From positions 582,001 through 646,000 of the forward strand of contig NZ_JAAGWY010000002.1 in assembly GCF_010686705.1 (NCBI RefSeq): a DNA stretch of 64,000 nt, written 5' to 3'. This DNA is from Leifsonia tongyongensis. Lineage in GTDB: Bacteria; Actinomycetota; Actinomycetes; Actinomycetales; Microbacteriaceae. The notes below the pieces were generated by a model that saw nothing but the letters and a program-made list of their open reading frames with translations, ran no database searches and was not told the DNA's origin. This document shows, one piece after another, positions 22,831 through 31,914 of this stretch. The position numbers and the translations under genes were made by a program. Numbering within the stretch: position 1 is the first letter of the stretch; every line of letters starts with the position of its first letter.

Positions 22831-23292
22831 ATGGTTCTCTATCGTGAACGGCTCTGGGCCGCTCCCTGGCTGTACATCTCGACAGCCCTCGTCATCCCGG
22901 CGAGCATCATCGTCTTCGCGCCCATTTCGATGGTGGCCGGCATCATCACGGCCATCCTGCTGTACGCCGGATGCGTGGGCATGCTGATCGCTTCATCGCC
23001 GGTCATCCGCGTGACCGACAGCGAACTGTTCGCCGGCCGTGCGAGCATCCCGCTCGCCCTGGTTGGCGAGCCGACCGGCTACGGTGCGGATGCGGCCGCG
23101 CTCGAACGGGGCCAGCGGCTGGATGCGCGTGCCTGGCTGCTCATCCGCGGCTGGGTCAAGCCCGTCGTCAAGGTGCCCATTCTCGACCCCCAGGATCCCG
23201 CGCCGTACTGGCTGCTCTCGACAAGAAGCCCGGACCGTCTGGTCCGGGCTCTCGATGAAGGTCGACTCGCGGCTGCGAATTCCGCCTCCTAG
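22831..23292 (+). CDS. DUF3093 membrane protein
   Basis: DUF3093 protein, 153 aa, unknown function, found in actinobacteria opposite dut. Seen: two adjacent membrane segments (about 13-33 and 35-52), then a soluble beta-rich domain with RVTDSELFAGRASIPL and WVKPVVKVPILDPQDPAPYWLLSTRSP. ATG start at 22831, 38 bases from the divergent dut start. Its stop overlaps the convergent DUF4193 stop by 4 bases. Confidence 0.87.
   Translation: MVLYRERLWAAPWLYISTALVIPASIIVFAPISMVAGIITAILLYAGCVGMLIASSPVIRVTDSELFAGRASIPLALVGEPTGYGADAAALERGQRLDARAWLLIRGWVKPVVKVPILDPQDPAPYWLLSTRSPDRLVRALDEGRLAAANSAS
23227..23250. terminator. Hairpin inside the 3' end of the DUF3093 gene
   Basis: Perfect 10-bp arms AGCCCGGACC / GGTCCGGGCT around a 4-nt loop. 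It sits about 40 bases before the overlapping convergent stops. It may terminate the opposite-strand DUF4193 transcript. Confidence 0.45.
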
Positions 23293-23582
23293 GCGGCGCA
23301 CTCCACGCAGATCGGTCCGAGCTTCGTCTCGTGATCGATCTGCGAACGGTGCTTCACCAGGAAGCAGTTCACACAGGTGAATTCGTCGGCCTGGGGCGGG
23401 AGGACCACGACGTCGAGGTCGAGGTCGGAAAGGTCCGCGCCGGGGAGTTCGAAGCCACCAGGGTTGTCCGCATCGTCAACGTCGACAACTCCGGACATCT
23501 TGTCCGGGACACGCTCCTTGAGGGCCTCGATCGACTCCGAGTCGTCTTCGGTCTTCCGCGGTGCGTCGTAATCCGTTGCCAT
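23289..23582 (-). CDS. DUF4193 small cysteine-motif protein
   Basis: DUF4193 protein, 97 aa, function unknown, widespread in actinobacteria. Seen: acidic N-terminal half and a C-terminal CVNCFLVKHRSQ...ICVECAA, two CxxC pairs that probably form a zinc ribbon. The start is MATDYDAPR at 23582; a second ATG two codons earlier sits too near the GAGAAGTGG ribosome site. Convergent 4-base overlap with DUF3093. Confidence 0.87.
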   Translation of the reverse strand: MATDYDAPRKTEDDSESIEALKERVPDKMSGVVDVDDADNPGGFELPGADLSDLDLDVVVLPPQADEFTCVNCFLVKHRSQIDHETKLGPICVECAA

Positions 23583-23607
23583 GCCCATCCACTTCTCGTA
23601 TTAACGA

Positions 23608-23625
23608 CCGATTGTTCGCAATCGG
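23608..23625. promoter_or_regulatory. Inverted repeat upstream of DUF4193
   Basis: CCGATTG-TTCG-CAATCGG, 7-bp arms with a UUCG-type loop, about 26 bases before the DUF4193 start. It could be a 5' UTR hairpin or an operator. Confidence 0.35.
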
Positions 23626-23788
23626 CGGCCATAGTTTGCATCAAACCGCAGTGAATAGCAAACCACTCGCGTAGCTCATTGCCACTGCTCGGTGATCAAC
23701 TTCCGGCGCGCCACGGTTATTCCCCGGAAATGGGGGTGGCACGTGGCATTCTTGCGACGTAGGCGGAGAGGTGGGAAGGCATTTCATC

Positions 23789-24949
23789 ATGCAGGATTTA
23801 AAGGTCATCGGAGTCGAGAACGGTGCACTGCTCGCCGCGAGCGACGACGGTGAGCGGTTCCGCATCGCCATCGACGAGGTATTGCAGTCCCGGCTTCGCC
23901 AGCGCAAGACCGAAGCCGCCCCGAACGCACCGAAACTCTCGCCGCGCGAAGTGCAGGCTCACATCCGTTCCGGCATGTCCGCCGAGGATGTGGCCGCCGT
24001 CACCGGGGCGACCCTCGAGTACATCCAGCGCTTCGAGGGCCCGATCGTCGCGGAACGCGAGCACATCGTCGCCTCTGCGCTGAGCGTGCCCGTCCACACG
24101 ACCGCCGACGTCGACCCGCTCGGCGAGGGCGCGACCTTCGGCGCCGTCATCCGCGATCGCCTCGCATCGCTCGGTGTCTCCGGCGAACGCTGGGCGAGCT
24201 GGAAGGACGCCGAGGCGGGCTGGATCGTCAAGCTCGAATTCACGGCCGACCAGATCGACCACGATGCACGGTGGGGCTACGACGCCCGCAAGCACTCACT
24301 CGCCCCACTGAACTCGGAAGCGACGACGCTGTCGCAGCAGGGAGAGCTGAAAGGCGCGCTCATTCCCCGCCTGCGGGCCGTCGCGCCCCACTCGTCCGAA
24401 CCGGACGAGTCGCGGTTCGACAGCGGCGCCTTCACGTTCCACGAGACGCCGAGCGACCTCCTCGGGCCGGATGCGGCTCCTTTCCTCGAACCCGTCGCCT
24501 ACAGCCGCACGATCCCGTCGGCGAACAACTCGATCTCCATCTCCGCCATCAAGCGCTCCGACGATGTCGAGCCGAAGGACCTGCACCAGACCGCTGACCT
24601 CCTCGAGGCGCTCCGCCGCCGTCGCGGTGAGCGCGAGGCCGCCAGTTTTCAGGAGAAAGCGGATGCGCCGTCGCCGGATCACGGCGTCCGGGCCGTCGAC
24701 GTGCCGCTGGATGAGCTGGACGTGATCTCCGTGACGCCCGCCGAGATTCCCGCGCCTCCCCCGCAGTCTGCGACCAGCTCGCAGTCGAACTCCGGGCAGT
24801 CGAACTCCGGGCAGACAAACACGGGGCAGACAAACACGGGGCAGTCGAACACGGGGCCTCAGGGGCGTATCGGCAAAAAGGGCCGCGCCTCGATGCCGAG
24901 CTGGGATGAAATCGTCTTCGGCGCGCGCACGGACGACGACCTGGCCTGA
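23789..24949 (+). CDS. sepH: SepH septation protein
   Basis: Actinobacterial cell-division regulator SepH (DUF3071), 386 aa, which binds FtsZ and promotes its assembly. Seen: N-terminal MQDLKVIGVENGALLAASDDGERFRI, a helix-turn-helix-like KLSPREVQAHIRSGMSAEDVAAVTGATLEYIQRFEGPI (about 50-85), WTADQ-type beta segment IVKLEFTADQIDHDARWGYD, a long disordered linker, and the short conserved C-terminal PSWDEIVFG that in homologues contacts FtsZ. The linker carries five tandem Q(S/T)N(S/T)G pentapeptides. ATG at 23789 has GGGAAGG 11 nt upstream. Confidence 0.93.
   Translation: MQDLKVIGVENGALLAASDDGERFRIAIDEVLQSRLRQRKTEAAPNAPKLSPREVQAHIRSGMSAEDVAAVTGATLEYIQRFEGPIVAEREHIVASALSVPVHTTADVDPLGEGATFGAVIRDRLASLGVSGERWASWKDAEAGWIVKLEFTADQIDHDARWGYDARKHSLAPLNSEATTLSQQGELKGALIPRLRAVAPHSSEPDESRFDSGAFTFHETPSDLLGPDAAPFLEPVAYSRTIPSANNSISISAIKRSDDVEPKDLHQTADLLEALRRRRGEREAASFQEKADAPSPDHGVRAVDVPLDELDVISVTPAEIPAPPPQSATSSQSNSGQSNSGQTNTGQTNTGQSNTGPQGRIGKKGRASMPSWDEIVFGARTDDDLA
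24781..24855 (+). repeat. Five 15-bp tandem repeats in sepH linker
   Basis: Five in-frame 15-bp units (gcagtcgaactccgg and variants) encode the pentapeptide Q(S/T)N(S/T)G. Units 1-2 are identical and units 3-4 are identical, indicating recent duplication by slippage. Confidence 0.95.
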
Positions 24950-24983
24950 GGTTCCGGGCTCGCGCCTGATGCCGGCGAACCGG

Positions 24984-26126
24984 TCAGGCGATCGCGCCCA
25001 GGCGGATCAGGGGGACGCGTGTCTCCTCCGGGGTGAGCGACCCGTGCTGCCCGACCATGTTCCGGCCCGACTGCAGAGGGTCACGGGAGTCGTAGTACGC
25101 GATACGACGGCGGGCCGCGACGAGGACATCGCCGATGCGCGGAAGCACGACCTCGTCGACCGCATCCCCGAACCATCCTGCTTCGACGGCCTGCTCCCGG
25201 GTGGCCACCCAGGAGCGCTCCCCCTCGACGTCCTGCCACGTCGCCGCCAGGCGGTCGGCGGCGGCAGGCGACCGATCGGTGAGGTAGAGCTGGAGGCACC
25301 GGGGCTCGCCCCCGACGAACTCGACGCCCGCGACGAGCTTCGGAACGGTGTCGAAGAGCACATGGCTGCTCTGCGGCACGTCGATGACGCCGTGGTCGGC
25401 GGTGACGAGGATGCCGTCGTTGCGCCCGAGCGATGCCGAGAGCGTCGCGAGCTGGCCATCCAGCGCCTCCAGTTCGGCCGTCCAGGCCGGCGACTCCCAG
25501 CCTGACGCGTGGGCGACCGTATCGAGCTCGCTCACGTACAGGTACGTCAGGCTCGGGCCCGGCCGACGAAGGATGTCCCTGGCGGCGGCGAAACGGTCCG
25601 CCACCTGCTTGCCCGGCACGTACTCGGCTCCGCGCAGCACCGCGTGGGTGAAGCCGGAGTCGCGGTAGCGGGGCTGGCCGATCGCATAACTGCGCACCCC
25701 GGCCATCGTCGCCCGCTCGAAGACGGTCTCCGACCGTTGCCAGGTCGCAGGATCCAGCCGGTCATCCCAGCCGTTGAGCTGGTTGACCATCCGATCGGAT
25801 GCGGCATCGAGGACCCGGTAGCCGACCAGCCCGTGCGTGCCCGGCGTCGTCCCCGTGCAGAGCGTAGCGAGTGCGGCAGCCGTCGTCGTGGGAAAACCGG
25901 AGTCGATCGTCGACGCTTTCGTGAGGAACGGCGCGAGGAATCGCGCATGTCCCGAGCGCGCCCGGAGCGAGTTCGCGCCCAGCCCGTCGACCACCACCAC
26001 GATCATCCGCTCGACCCTGCGCAGACCGAGCGGATTCTGCACACCGAGGACCGCATCCATCGAACTTGACAGAACAGCGGCAAGGCTCAGCTGTGTCGTG
26101 AAGGCGGCCGGTAGCATGGGGGGCAT
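24984..26126 (-). CDS. Alkaline phosphatase superfamily phosphodiesterase
   Basis: Type I phosphodiesterase/nucleotide pyrophosphatase-like enzyme, 380 aa, probably a metal-dependent hydrolase of phosphodiesters. Seen: first metal site IVVVVDGLG near residue 43, nucleophile threonine in [23 protein letters not shown], later ligands in [14 protein letters not shown] and [13 protein letters not shown]. No signal peptide is seen, so a cytoplasmic location is likely. Start ATG at 26126 (MPPMLPAAF), divergent from parC with 86 bases between starts; the open frame reaches further upstream into parC. Substrate unknown. Confidence 0.85.
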   Translation of the reverse strand: MPPMLPAAFTTQLSLAAVLSSSMDAVLGVQNPLGLRRVERMIVVVVDGLGANSLRARSGHARFLAPFLTKASTIDSGFPTTTAAALATLCTGTTPGTHGLVGYRVLDAASDRMVNQLNGWDDRLDPATWQRSETVFERATMAGVRSYAIGQPRYRDSGFTHAVLRGAEYVPGKQVADRFAAARDILRRPGPSLTYLYVSELDTVAHASGWESPAWTAELEALDGQLATLSASLGRNDGILVTADHGVIDVPQSSHVLFDTVPKLVAGVEFVGGEPRCLQLYLTDRSPAAADRLAATWQDVEGERSWVATREQAVEAGWFGDAVDEVVLPRIGDVLVAARRRIAYYDSRDPLQSGRNMVGQHGSLTPEETRVPLIRLGAIA

Positions 26127-26212
26127 CCGGCCCAGTTTGTCACAGGCGAGCGGGGCCGGCTGTAGTGAAACGTCCCCTCGGTGCCACCCGGCACGCCTCC
26201 CAGATTGCACGC

Positions 26213-28687
26213 ATGAATCCGACTAACGACCCCACAGCAGCTCCGTCGACGGAACGAATCGAAGACGTCGACGTCACCACCGAGATGCAGGGGTCGTTCC
26301 TCGAGTACGCGTACTCGGTGATCTACTCGCGCGCGCTTCCGGATGCACGCGACGGGCTCAAGCCTGTGCAGCGGCGCATCCTGTACCAGATGACCGAGAT
26401 GGGGCTCCGCCCCGATCGCGGGCACGTCAAGTCGGCCCGTGTCACCGGCGAGGTGATGGGAAAGCTCCACCCCCACGGTGACAGCGCGATCTACGATGCG
26501 CTCGTGCGCATGGCGCAGGACTTCACGCTGCGCGTCCCGCTGATCGACGGGCACGGCAACTTCGGCTCGCTGGATGACGGGCCGGCTGCCCCGCGCTATA
26601 CCGAGGCCCGTCTCGCCGCCGCCGCCCTCGCCCTCACCGAGGACCTCGACGAGGACGTCGTCGACTTCGTCCCCAACTACGACAACCAGCTGATGCAGCC
26701 CGACGTACTGCCCGCTGCGTTTCCCAACCTCCTGGTCAACGGTGCGAGCGGCATCGCGGTCGGCATGGCGACGAACATGGCTCCGCACAACCTCATCGAG
26801 GTGGTCGGGGCCGCGCGCCATCTGCTCGCGAACCCCGACGCATCCCTCGATGAGCTGATGGAGTACGTTCCCGGTCCCGACCTGCCGGCCGGTGGAACCA
26901 TCGTCGGCCTGGCCGGCGTCCGCGATGCGTACGCGACCGGCCGGGGCAGCTTCAAGACGCGCGCCAAGGTCAGCGTCGAGAGCATCACCGCCCGCAAGAG
27001 CGGCCTCGTCGTCACGGAACTCCCCTACCTCGTCGGCCCCGAGAAGGTCATCGAGAAGATCAAGGACGGCGTCAACTCCAAGAAGCTGAGCGGCATCTCC
27101 GACGTCACCGACCTCAGCGACCGCACGCGCGGCCTCCGCCTCGTGATCGGCATCAAGACGGGATTCAGTCCGGAGGCCGTGCTCGAACAGCTGTACCGGC
27201 ACACCCCGCTCGAAGACGGTTTCAGCATCAACAACGTCGCACTCGTCGACGGCGGCCCCCAGACCCTGGGACTGCGCGAGCTGCTCCGTGTCTACCTCGA
27301 TCACCGCATCAGCGTGGTCACGCGACGGTCGCAATACCGGCTCGCACGCAGGCAGGAGCGACTGCACCTCGTCGAAGGCCTCCTGATCGCCATCGTGGAC
27401 ATCGACGAGGTCATCCAGGTCATCCGCACCAGCGACGACACCGATCAGGCTCGCACACGGCTGATGGACGTGTTCGACCTGAGCACACTGCAGGCCGACT
27501 ACATCCTCGAACTGCGCTTGCGCAGGCTGACCCGCTTCTCGCGCATCGAACTCGAGACCGAGAAGGAACAGCTGCTCGCCGAGATCGCCGAGCTCGAAGC
27601 GCTTCTCGCCAGTCGCGAGCGCATCAGCCAGATGGTCTCGGACGAACTCGAGCAGGTCGCGGCGAAGTTCGGTACCCCGCGGCGTACGTTGCTCACCGAA
27701 GCGCGGCCGTCGATCGCCACGACGTCGTCACGCGGCAAGCCCGTCGTGCTCGAGGTGGCGGACACACCGTGCCGGGTCCTCCTGAGCACCACCGGACGCA
27801 TCGTACGCGTCGACCAGCAGCCGGATGACGACGGCGGACTCGACCGCATCCAGCCGCCTGCTCGGCGCAGCAAGCACGACGCCGTGCTGTCGACCCTCGA
27901 TACCACGAGTCGTACCGAGATTGGTGCGGTCACCTCGAAGGGTCGCCTGATCAGGTTCTCCCCCGTCGACCTTCCGGCTGTTCCCACCAACTCGATCCAG
28001 CTGGCGGCGGGCGTGCGTGTGGGCGACTACCTCGCACTCTCCGACCGCTCGGAGCGTATCCTCGCCCTCGTCTCGCTGACGTCCGACGAGTCGATCGCGC
28101 TCGGGACGCGACAGGGCGTCGTCAAGCGCGTGACGGCCGGCGACTGGGCGAACAAGCCCGAGTTCGAGATCATCGCGCTGAAGCCCGGAGACGAAGTGGT
28201 CGGCGCCGTCCAGGGAGCCGACTCCGACGAGCTCGTCTTCGTGGCGTCCGATTCGCAGCTGCTGCTCTTTCCCGCGTCGACGGTGCGGCCACAGGGTCGG
28301 GCTGCCGGCGGCATGGCCGGGATCAACCTGGCTGCGGATGCGCGGGTCGTGTACTTCTCGTCCATCCCGGCTTCCGAGCGCGATGCCGCCGTCGTCGTGA
28401 CGGTCACGACCAGCGTTGAGACGTTGCCGGGCGCCGACCCCGGAAGCGCCAAGGTAAGCGACTACGCCGAATTCCCGGCGAAGGGACGCGCTACTGGCGG
28501 CGTCCGATCGCACCGCTTCCTCAAGGGCGAGAGCGAACTCGCGCTGGCGTGGGTCGGTCGCGGGCCGGCTCTCGCCGTGGCACCGGATGGCGTGGCACGC
28601 ACACTGCCCGCCGGCGGTTCGCGCCGCGACGGGTCCGGCACCCCACTCGACGCGGTCGTCGGCAGCGTGGGGCGGCAGCTCGGCTGA
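26213..28687 (+). CDS. parC: Type IIA topoisomerase subunit A, ParC-like
   Basis: DNA-cleaving subunit, 824 aa, of a topoisomerase IV-like enzyme that unlinks and relaxes DNA with the ParE-like partner at 31915-33996. Seen: breakage domain with [22 protein letters not shown] (quinolone region) and catalytic Y129 in APRYTEARL; winged-helix and tower; coiled coil [20 protein letters not shown]-terminal beta-pinwheel. The canonical GyrA box QRRGGRG is absent; the corresponding blade reads PQGRAAGG, which favours topo IV over gyrase. The start at 26213 lacks a ribosome site. parE lies 3.2 kb downstream on the opposite strand. Confidence 0.9.
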   Translation: MNPTNDPTAAPSTERIEDVDVTTEMQGSFLEYAYSVIYSRALPDARDGLKPVQRRILYQMTEMGLRPDRGHVKSARVTGEVMGKLHPHGDSAIYDALVRMAQDFTLRVPLIDGHGNFGSLDDGPAAPRYTEARLAAAALALTEDLDEDVVDFVPNYDNQLMQPDVLPAAFPNLLVNGASGIAVGMATNMAPHNLIEVVGAARHLLANPDASLDELMEYVPGPDLPAGGTIVGLAGVRDAYATGRGSFKTRAKVSVESITARKSGLVVTELPYLVGPEKVIEKIKDGVNSKKLSGISDVTDLSDRTRGLRLVIGIKTGFSPEAVLEQLYRHTPLEDGFSINNVALVDGGPQTLGLRELLRVYLDHRISVVTRRSQYRLARRQERLHLVEGLLIAIVDIDEVIQVIRTSDDTDQARTRLMDVFDLSTLQADYILELRLRRLTRFSRIELETEKEQLLAEIAELEALLASRERISQMVSDELEQVAAKFGTPRRTLLTEARPSIATTSSRGKPVVLEVADTPCRVLLSTTGRIVRVDQQPDDDGGLDRIQPPARRSKHDAVLSTLDTTSRTEIGAVTSKGRLIRFSPVDLPAVPTNSIQLAAGVRVGDYLALSDRSERILALVSLTSDESIALGTRQGVVKRVTAGDWANKPEFEIIALKPGDEVVGAVQGADSDELVFVASDSQLLLFPASTVRPQGRAAGGMAGINLAADARVVYFSSIPASERDAAVVVTVTTSVETLPGADPGSAKVSDYAEFPAKGRATGGVRSHRFLKGESELALAWVGRGPALAVAPDGVARTLPAGGSRRDGSGTPLDAVVGSVGRQLG

Positions 28688-28889
28688 CTCCTGACCGATC
28701 AGTGAGGGCTCCGCAGATCAGCACCCAGGATGACACTGATCCGACTCACGCCTGATTCTTCTCGGCCCGGTGTGGGAAAGAGTTGAGCATGGAAACTCTC
28801 ACTTTCGCCAATCTTCCGGTACAGCAGCTCGAATTGACATCGTGGATTCGGGCGTGCCAGTCGGCCAGCGCTCAGAACGAGGAGGGAAC

Positions 28890-29462
28890 ATGACAACCTT
28901 TGCCTCCCTCGTCGTCGCCCTCACGGGCGGCTTATCCCTCACCGCGGCTCTCGTGGCCGCCGGCCTTCTCCGCGAGCTCGTCATCCAACCCATCGGACGT
29001 ATTGCACACAGCGGCGCGCGGAGGGCCGTGGCCACGTTCGCCGGATTCGCTCTCGTGGCCCTGCTTGCGTGGATCTTCCTGGCGCCGGGCATACTGCTCA
29101 GAGCTGAAGCCGAAGCCAATGCCATGCTCGTCCTACCCTGGATCGCAGCGATCCCCCTCCTGACCATCGGGATGTTCCTCGCCCAGGGAATCGGCAGGGT
29201 CGCAATCGTTGCTGTGCTCGTCATCGTCAGCGGAGGATTCGCAGCAGCCGTGGGCTCCGTGTTCGAGCAAGCGGAGAACGTTCCTCACTCGGTCACTCCG
29301 ACCATCGCCTTCGTCATCGTGATCTCCGCTGTCGCCGCCACCATCTGGTGGGCCAACATCGACCCTTCGAGGTCGAACTACGCTCGGCGCCCGCAAGCGT
29401 TCTCACTCGCCGCGCCCGGCCACCAGACCCCGTCGTCGCGAAGCCGCCTCTTCAATCACTGA
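28890..29462 (+). CDS. Unknown membrane protein
   Basis: I do not recognise this 190-aa protein. It has about five hydrophobic segments (residues about 5-25, 46-66, 76-94, 98-119 and 137-154) and a basic C-terminal tail. The ATG at 28890 has a GAGGAGGGA ribosome site, the best in this segment, which supports expression. It lies between parC and a PadR-MFS operon, in a stretch with fewer GC third positions than its flanks and no housekeeping context. Possibly acquired; no function is proposed. Confidence 0.65.
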   Translation: MTTFASLVVALTGGLSLTAALVAAGLLRELVIQPIGRIAHSGARRAVATFAGFALVALLAWIFLAPGILLRAEAEANAMLVLPWIAAIPLLTIGMFLAQGIGRVAIVAVLVIVSGGFAAAVGSVFEQAENVPHSVTPTIAFVIVISAVAATIWWANIDPSRSNYARRPQAFSLAAPGHQTPSSRSRLFNH

Positions 29463-29513
29463 ACACCGCGCGGCTGTCAGGCCATGGTGCTCTCACCCCG
29501 CAAGCTGTGACCT

Positions 29514-29927
29514 ATGGGAATTGCTACATCAGCACGTCTTTCGGTCGGATGGGGCGATGCGGCCACGGGCGGCGCACCCGTGACCGGCACTGTTGTCGCC
29601 TGGTTGCCTAGTCCCGCCGACCGAGACGAAAGACTCGATTTGCCTGTAATCGAATTGGACGAACCAGTCACGACCGAAGGACTGTTAGCCGGGACGGACG
29701 ATACCTACAAGACCGCTACTGGACGATATCTGAGTCTGAGAACCCGATACCTCGGGCAGAACTGGACATCGAAGGAAGGAACCGTGCACGTCACCCTCTA
29801 CACCGCGGACCCGCGTGTCGCTGATGGCCCGAGATTCTGGGTAGCAGACCACGGCTACTACCGGACAATCAGCTCAGGGGAACGGATCGGCAAGCGGCTT
29901 GCTTCGTTTCTGAGAGGGAGTCACTGA
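29514..29927 (+). CDS. Unknown protein
   Basis: Unrecognised 137-aa soluble protein (MGIATSARLSVGWGDAATGG) with a central acidic segment DLPVIELDEPVTTEGLLAGTDDTYK and a C-terminal basic stretch. No signal peptide, membrane span or catalytic motif. No clear ribosome site precedes the ATG, and base use is less GC-biased than neighbours, so the start and even coding status are less certain than elsewhere. It may be an immunity-type or orphan accessory protein, but nothing in the sequence says so. Confidence 0.5.
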   Translation: MGIATSARLSVGWGDAATGGAPVTGTVVAWLPSPADRDERLDLPVIELDEPVTTEGLLAGTDDTYKTATGRYLSLRTRYLGQNWTSKEGTVHVTLYTADPRVADGPRFWVADHGYYRTISSGERIGKRLASFLRGSH

Positions 29928-29942
29928 GAACCAACATGGGTC

Positions 29943-29976
29943 TTGACAGTCCAGTGTTACCTAGGTCACACTGGAC
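29943..29976 (+). promoter_or_regulatory. PadR promoter/operator palindrome
   Basis: A 28-bp near-perfect palindrome (29949-29976, 26 of 28 positions symmetric, centre CCTAGG, arms starting GTCCAGTGT) lies directly downstream of a consensus -35 TTGACA (29943-29948) and ends 3 bases before the padR ATG. This is the expected site for PadR autorepression. Confidence 0.8.
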
Positions 29977-29979
29977 GGT

Positions 29980-30507
29980 ATGTCCTCGATCGACATCCTC
30001 ATCTTGCGGCACCTGCGTCGGCAGCCTGCGCACGGGTACGAGCTGCGCAAGCGCGTTGAGGAGACGACCGGAGTGGTGCTTCACAACAACTCGCTCTACC
30101 CCGCACTCAAACGGTTCGAAGAGGCCGGCGCCGTCGTCAAGCGCTCTGAGGAGCAGGAAGGCCGGCCGGCCCGGCACGTCTACTCGATCACGCCAGTTGG
30201 CCTCGAACTCCTTCACGACATGCTGGCCGAACTGCCGCCGGAATCAGCTGGCGACGATCTCGAGTTCCTGACCAGGCTCGGGCAGTTCTCGCTGCTCGAA
30301 CCGGCCGAACGGCTCACCATCCTGGATGCGCGGGATGCGGCACTCGAGACTCGCATCCATCACCTGACCGCGCTGCTCGACCGTGGCAGGCGCGACCTCT
30401 GGAGCCGTGACGTGACCACCGAGCTGATCCGCCGGTGCGAGGCAGAGCGAACCTGGCTGGCTGGGCTACGGGACGCGGCGGCCACGGCTCCGCTGTCGGA
30501 GGATTGA
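29980..30507 (+). CDS. PadR family transcriptional repressor
   Basis: PadR-type regulator, 175 aa. Seen: winged helix MSSIDILILRHLRRQPAHGYELRKRVEE through NNSLYPALKRFEEAGAVV and the wing RHVYSITPVGLELL, then a helical C-terminal dimerisation domain. Its own promoter contains a long palindrome. The DHA2-type exporter starts 2 bases downstream, so this is a repressor-exporter operon, probably induced by a toxic compound pumped by the partner. Ligand unknown. Confidence 0.92.
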   Translation: MSSIDILILRHLRRQPAHGYELRKRVEETTGVVLHNNSLYPALKRFEEAGAVVKRSEEQEGRPARHVYSITPVGLELLHDMLAELPPESAGDDLEFLTRLGQFSLLEPAERLTILDARDAALETRIHHLTALLDRGRRDLWSRDVTTELIRRCEAERTWLAGLRDAAATAPLSED

Positions 30508-30509
30508 CC

Positions 30510-31910
30510 ATGACGGCGTCGGAGGCACCTGCCGCTCCACGTACCCGGCTGGGGGCGCTCGTGCAGTTCGCGCTCCTCGCAGGGCCCCTGCTGTCGATGC
30601 TCGACTCCAGCATCGTCAACGTCGCCGTCTCGCCGATCGCAGCAGAGCTCGACGCGCCCATCGCGACGGTGCAGTGGGCCGTCAGCGGCTACCTCCTCGC
30701 GCTCGGGATCGGACTCGCTGCGACGTCGTACCTGGCACGTCGCTTCGGAACTCTGCCGGTGTACCTCACGAGCGTCGCCGCCTTCACCGCAGCTTCGCTG
30801 CTCTGCGCTCTCGCTCCTACTGCTGAGCTGCTTGTCGCCGCACGCGTGCTCCAGGGACTCGCCGGGGCGCCGATGGTTCCGCTCGCGATGAGCATGCTGC
30901 TGGGAAGCGGCGGCGGCGCCCGCTCGATGTCGCCGGTGGCGGGAATCATGCTCTTTCTCGGGCCTGCCCTCGGCCCGAGCCTCGGAGGCGTGCTCATCGG
31001 GGTGTGGGGGTGGCGCGCGATCTTCCTCATCAACATCCCGATCGGTGTCGCCGCGGCGATCAGCACCAGGCGCATCCCCCGTTCACTCGCTCCGTCGCGG
31101 CAGCCCGGCACCCGCTTCGATATCGTCGGCTGGCTCCTGCTCGCAGCGGGACTCGCGACTCTCCTGTTCGGCGCTGGCAACAGTGAGACGGGTGGCTGGA
31201 ACACCCCCGAGACCTGGCTTTCGGTGATCGCGGGGTTCGCGCTTCTAGGAGGCTACGCGGCCTGGGCGTGGCGGTCCGCGCATCCGATCGTCGACCTGAC
31301 CCTCGTGACCCGGCTCCCTGCAGTGCTCTCCCTCGTGCTGTGTGCGTTCGCGTCCGTGGTCACGTACGCCGCCATCTTCCTGTTGCCTGTGTTCATGCAG
31401 ACCGCGCAGGGATACTCGGCCCTGGCTGCGGGCGCGGCGCTGCTCCCCCAGGGCGTGCTCACCGGCCTCAGCCTTGCGTTCGGGCCGAAGCTGCTCACGC
31501 GCCTCAGCGTGCGCATGACCGTCGCGCTCGGTTTCGCCCTGCTGACCGCCGCAAGCGTGGCACTGCTCGCGATCGACCTTGCCACGCCGCTCTGGGTGAC
31601 CTCGCTCGTGCTGGCGTGCCGAGCAGCATCGATCGGTCTGGTCATTTCGCCACTGCTCGCGGTGATGCTGCGGGGTGTCGACGATGCCCGGCTCGCCGAC
31701 GCCAACACGCTCTTCAGTATCTGGCAGCGCATCGCCGGGTCGATCGGCATCGCGGTGATCGTCACGCTCTTCACGCAGAGCGCGATCACGTCAGGACCGG
31801 TGGCCGCCCTGCACGACGCCGCGACCGCCCTGATCGCGCTATCCGGAATCGCACTCGTCGGCGCACTCTTCCTGCCCCGCGGCCGCTACCAGGCTCTCGC
31901 CGCCGCCTGA
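30510..31910 (+). CDS. DHA2-type MFS multidrug exporter
   Basis: Major facilitator drug:H+ antiporter, 466 aa, about 14 membrane segments. Seen: motif D1-like LLSMLDSSIVNVAVSPIAAELDAP in helix 1, SGYLLALGIGLAATSYLARRFG, motif C-like GPALGPSLGGVLIGVWGWRAIFLINIPIG, typical of EmrB/QacA proteins. ATG at 30510 with a GGAGG site. Follows the PadR gene by 2 bases. It converges with parE leaving 4 bases. Substrate unknown. Confidence 0.92.
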   Translation: MTASEAPAAPRTRLGALVQFALLAGPLLSMLDSSIVNVAVSPIAAELDAPIATVQWAVSGYLLALGIGLAATSYLARRFGTLPVYLTSVAAFTAASLLCALAPTAELLVAARVLQGLAGAPMVPLAMSMLLGSGGGARSMSPVAGIMLFLGPALGPSLGGVLIGVWGWRAIFLINIPIGVAAAISTRRIPRSLAPSRQPGTRFDIVGWLLLAAGLATLLFGAGNSETGGWNTPETWLSVIAGFALLGGYAAWAWRSAHPIVDLTLVTRLPAVLSLVLCAFASVVTYAAIFLLPVFMQTAQGYSALAAGAALLPQGVLTGLSLAFGPKLLTRLSVRMTVALGFALLTAASVALLAIDLATPLWVTSLVLACRAASIGLVISPLLAVMLRGVDDARLADANTLFSIWQRIAGSIGIAVIVTLFTQSAITSGPVAALHDAATALIALSGIALVGALFLPRGRYQALAAA

Positions 31911-31914
31911 CGCC

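Noticed and set aside
24781-24855. CRISPR or mobile repeat in sepH
   Set aside because: The repeats are in-frame, coding and contiguous, so they are a protein linker expansion.
28699-28896. 65-codon minus-strand frame after parC
   Set aside because: No ribosome site, no family resemblance, and it spans the leader of the next gene.
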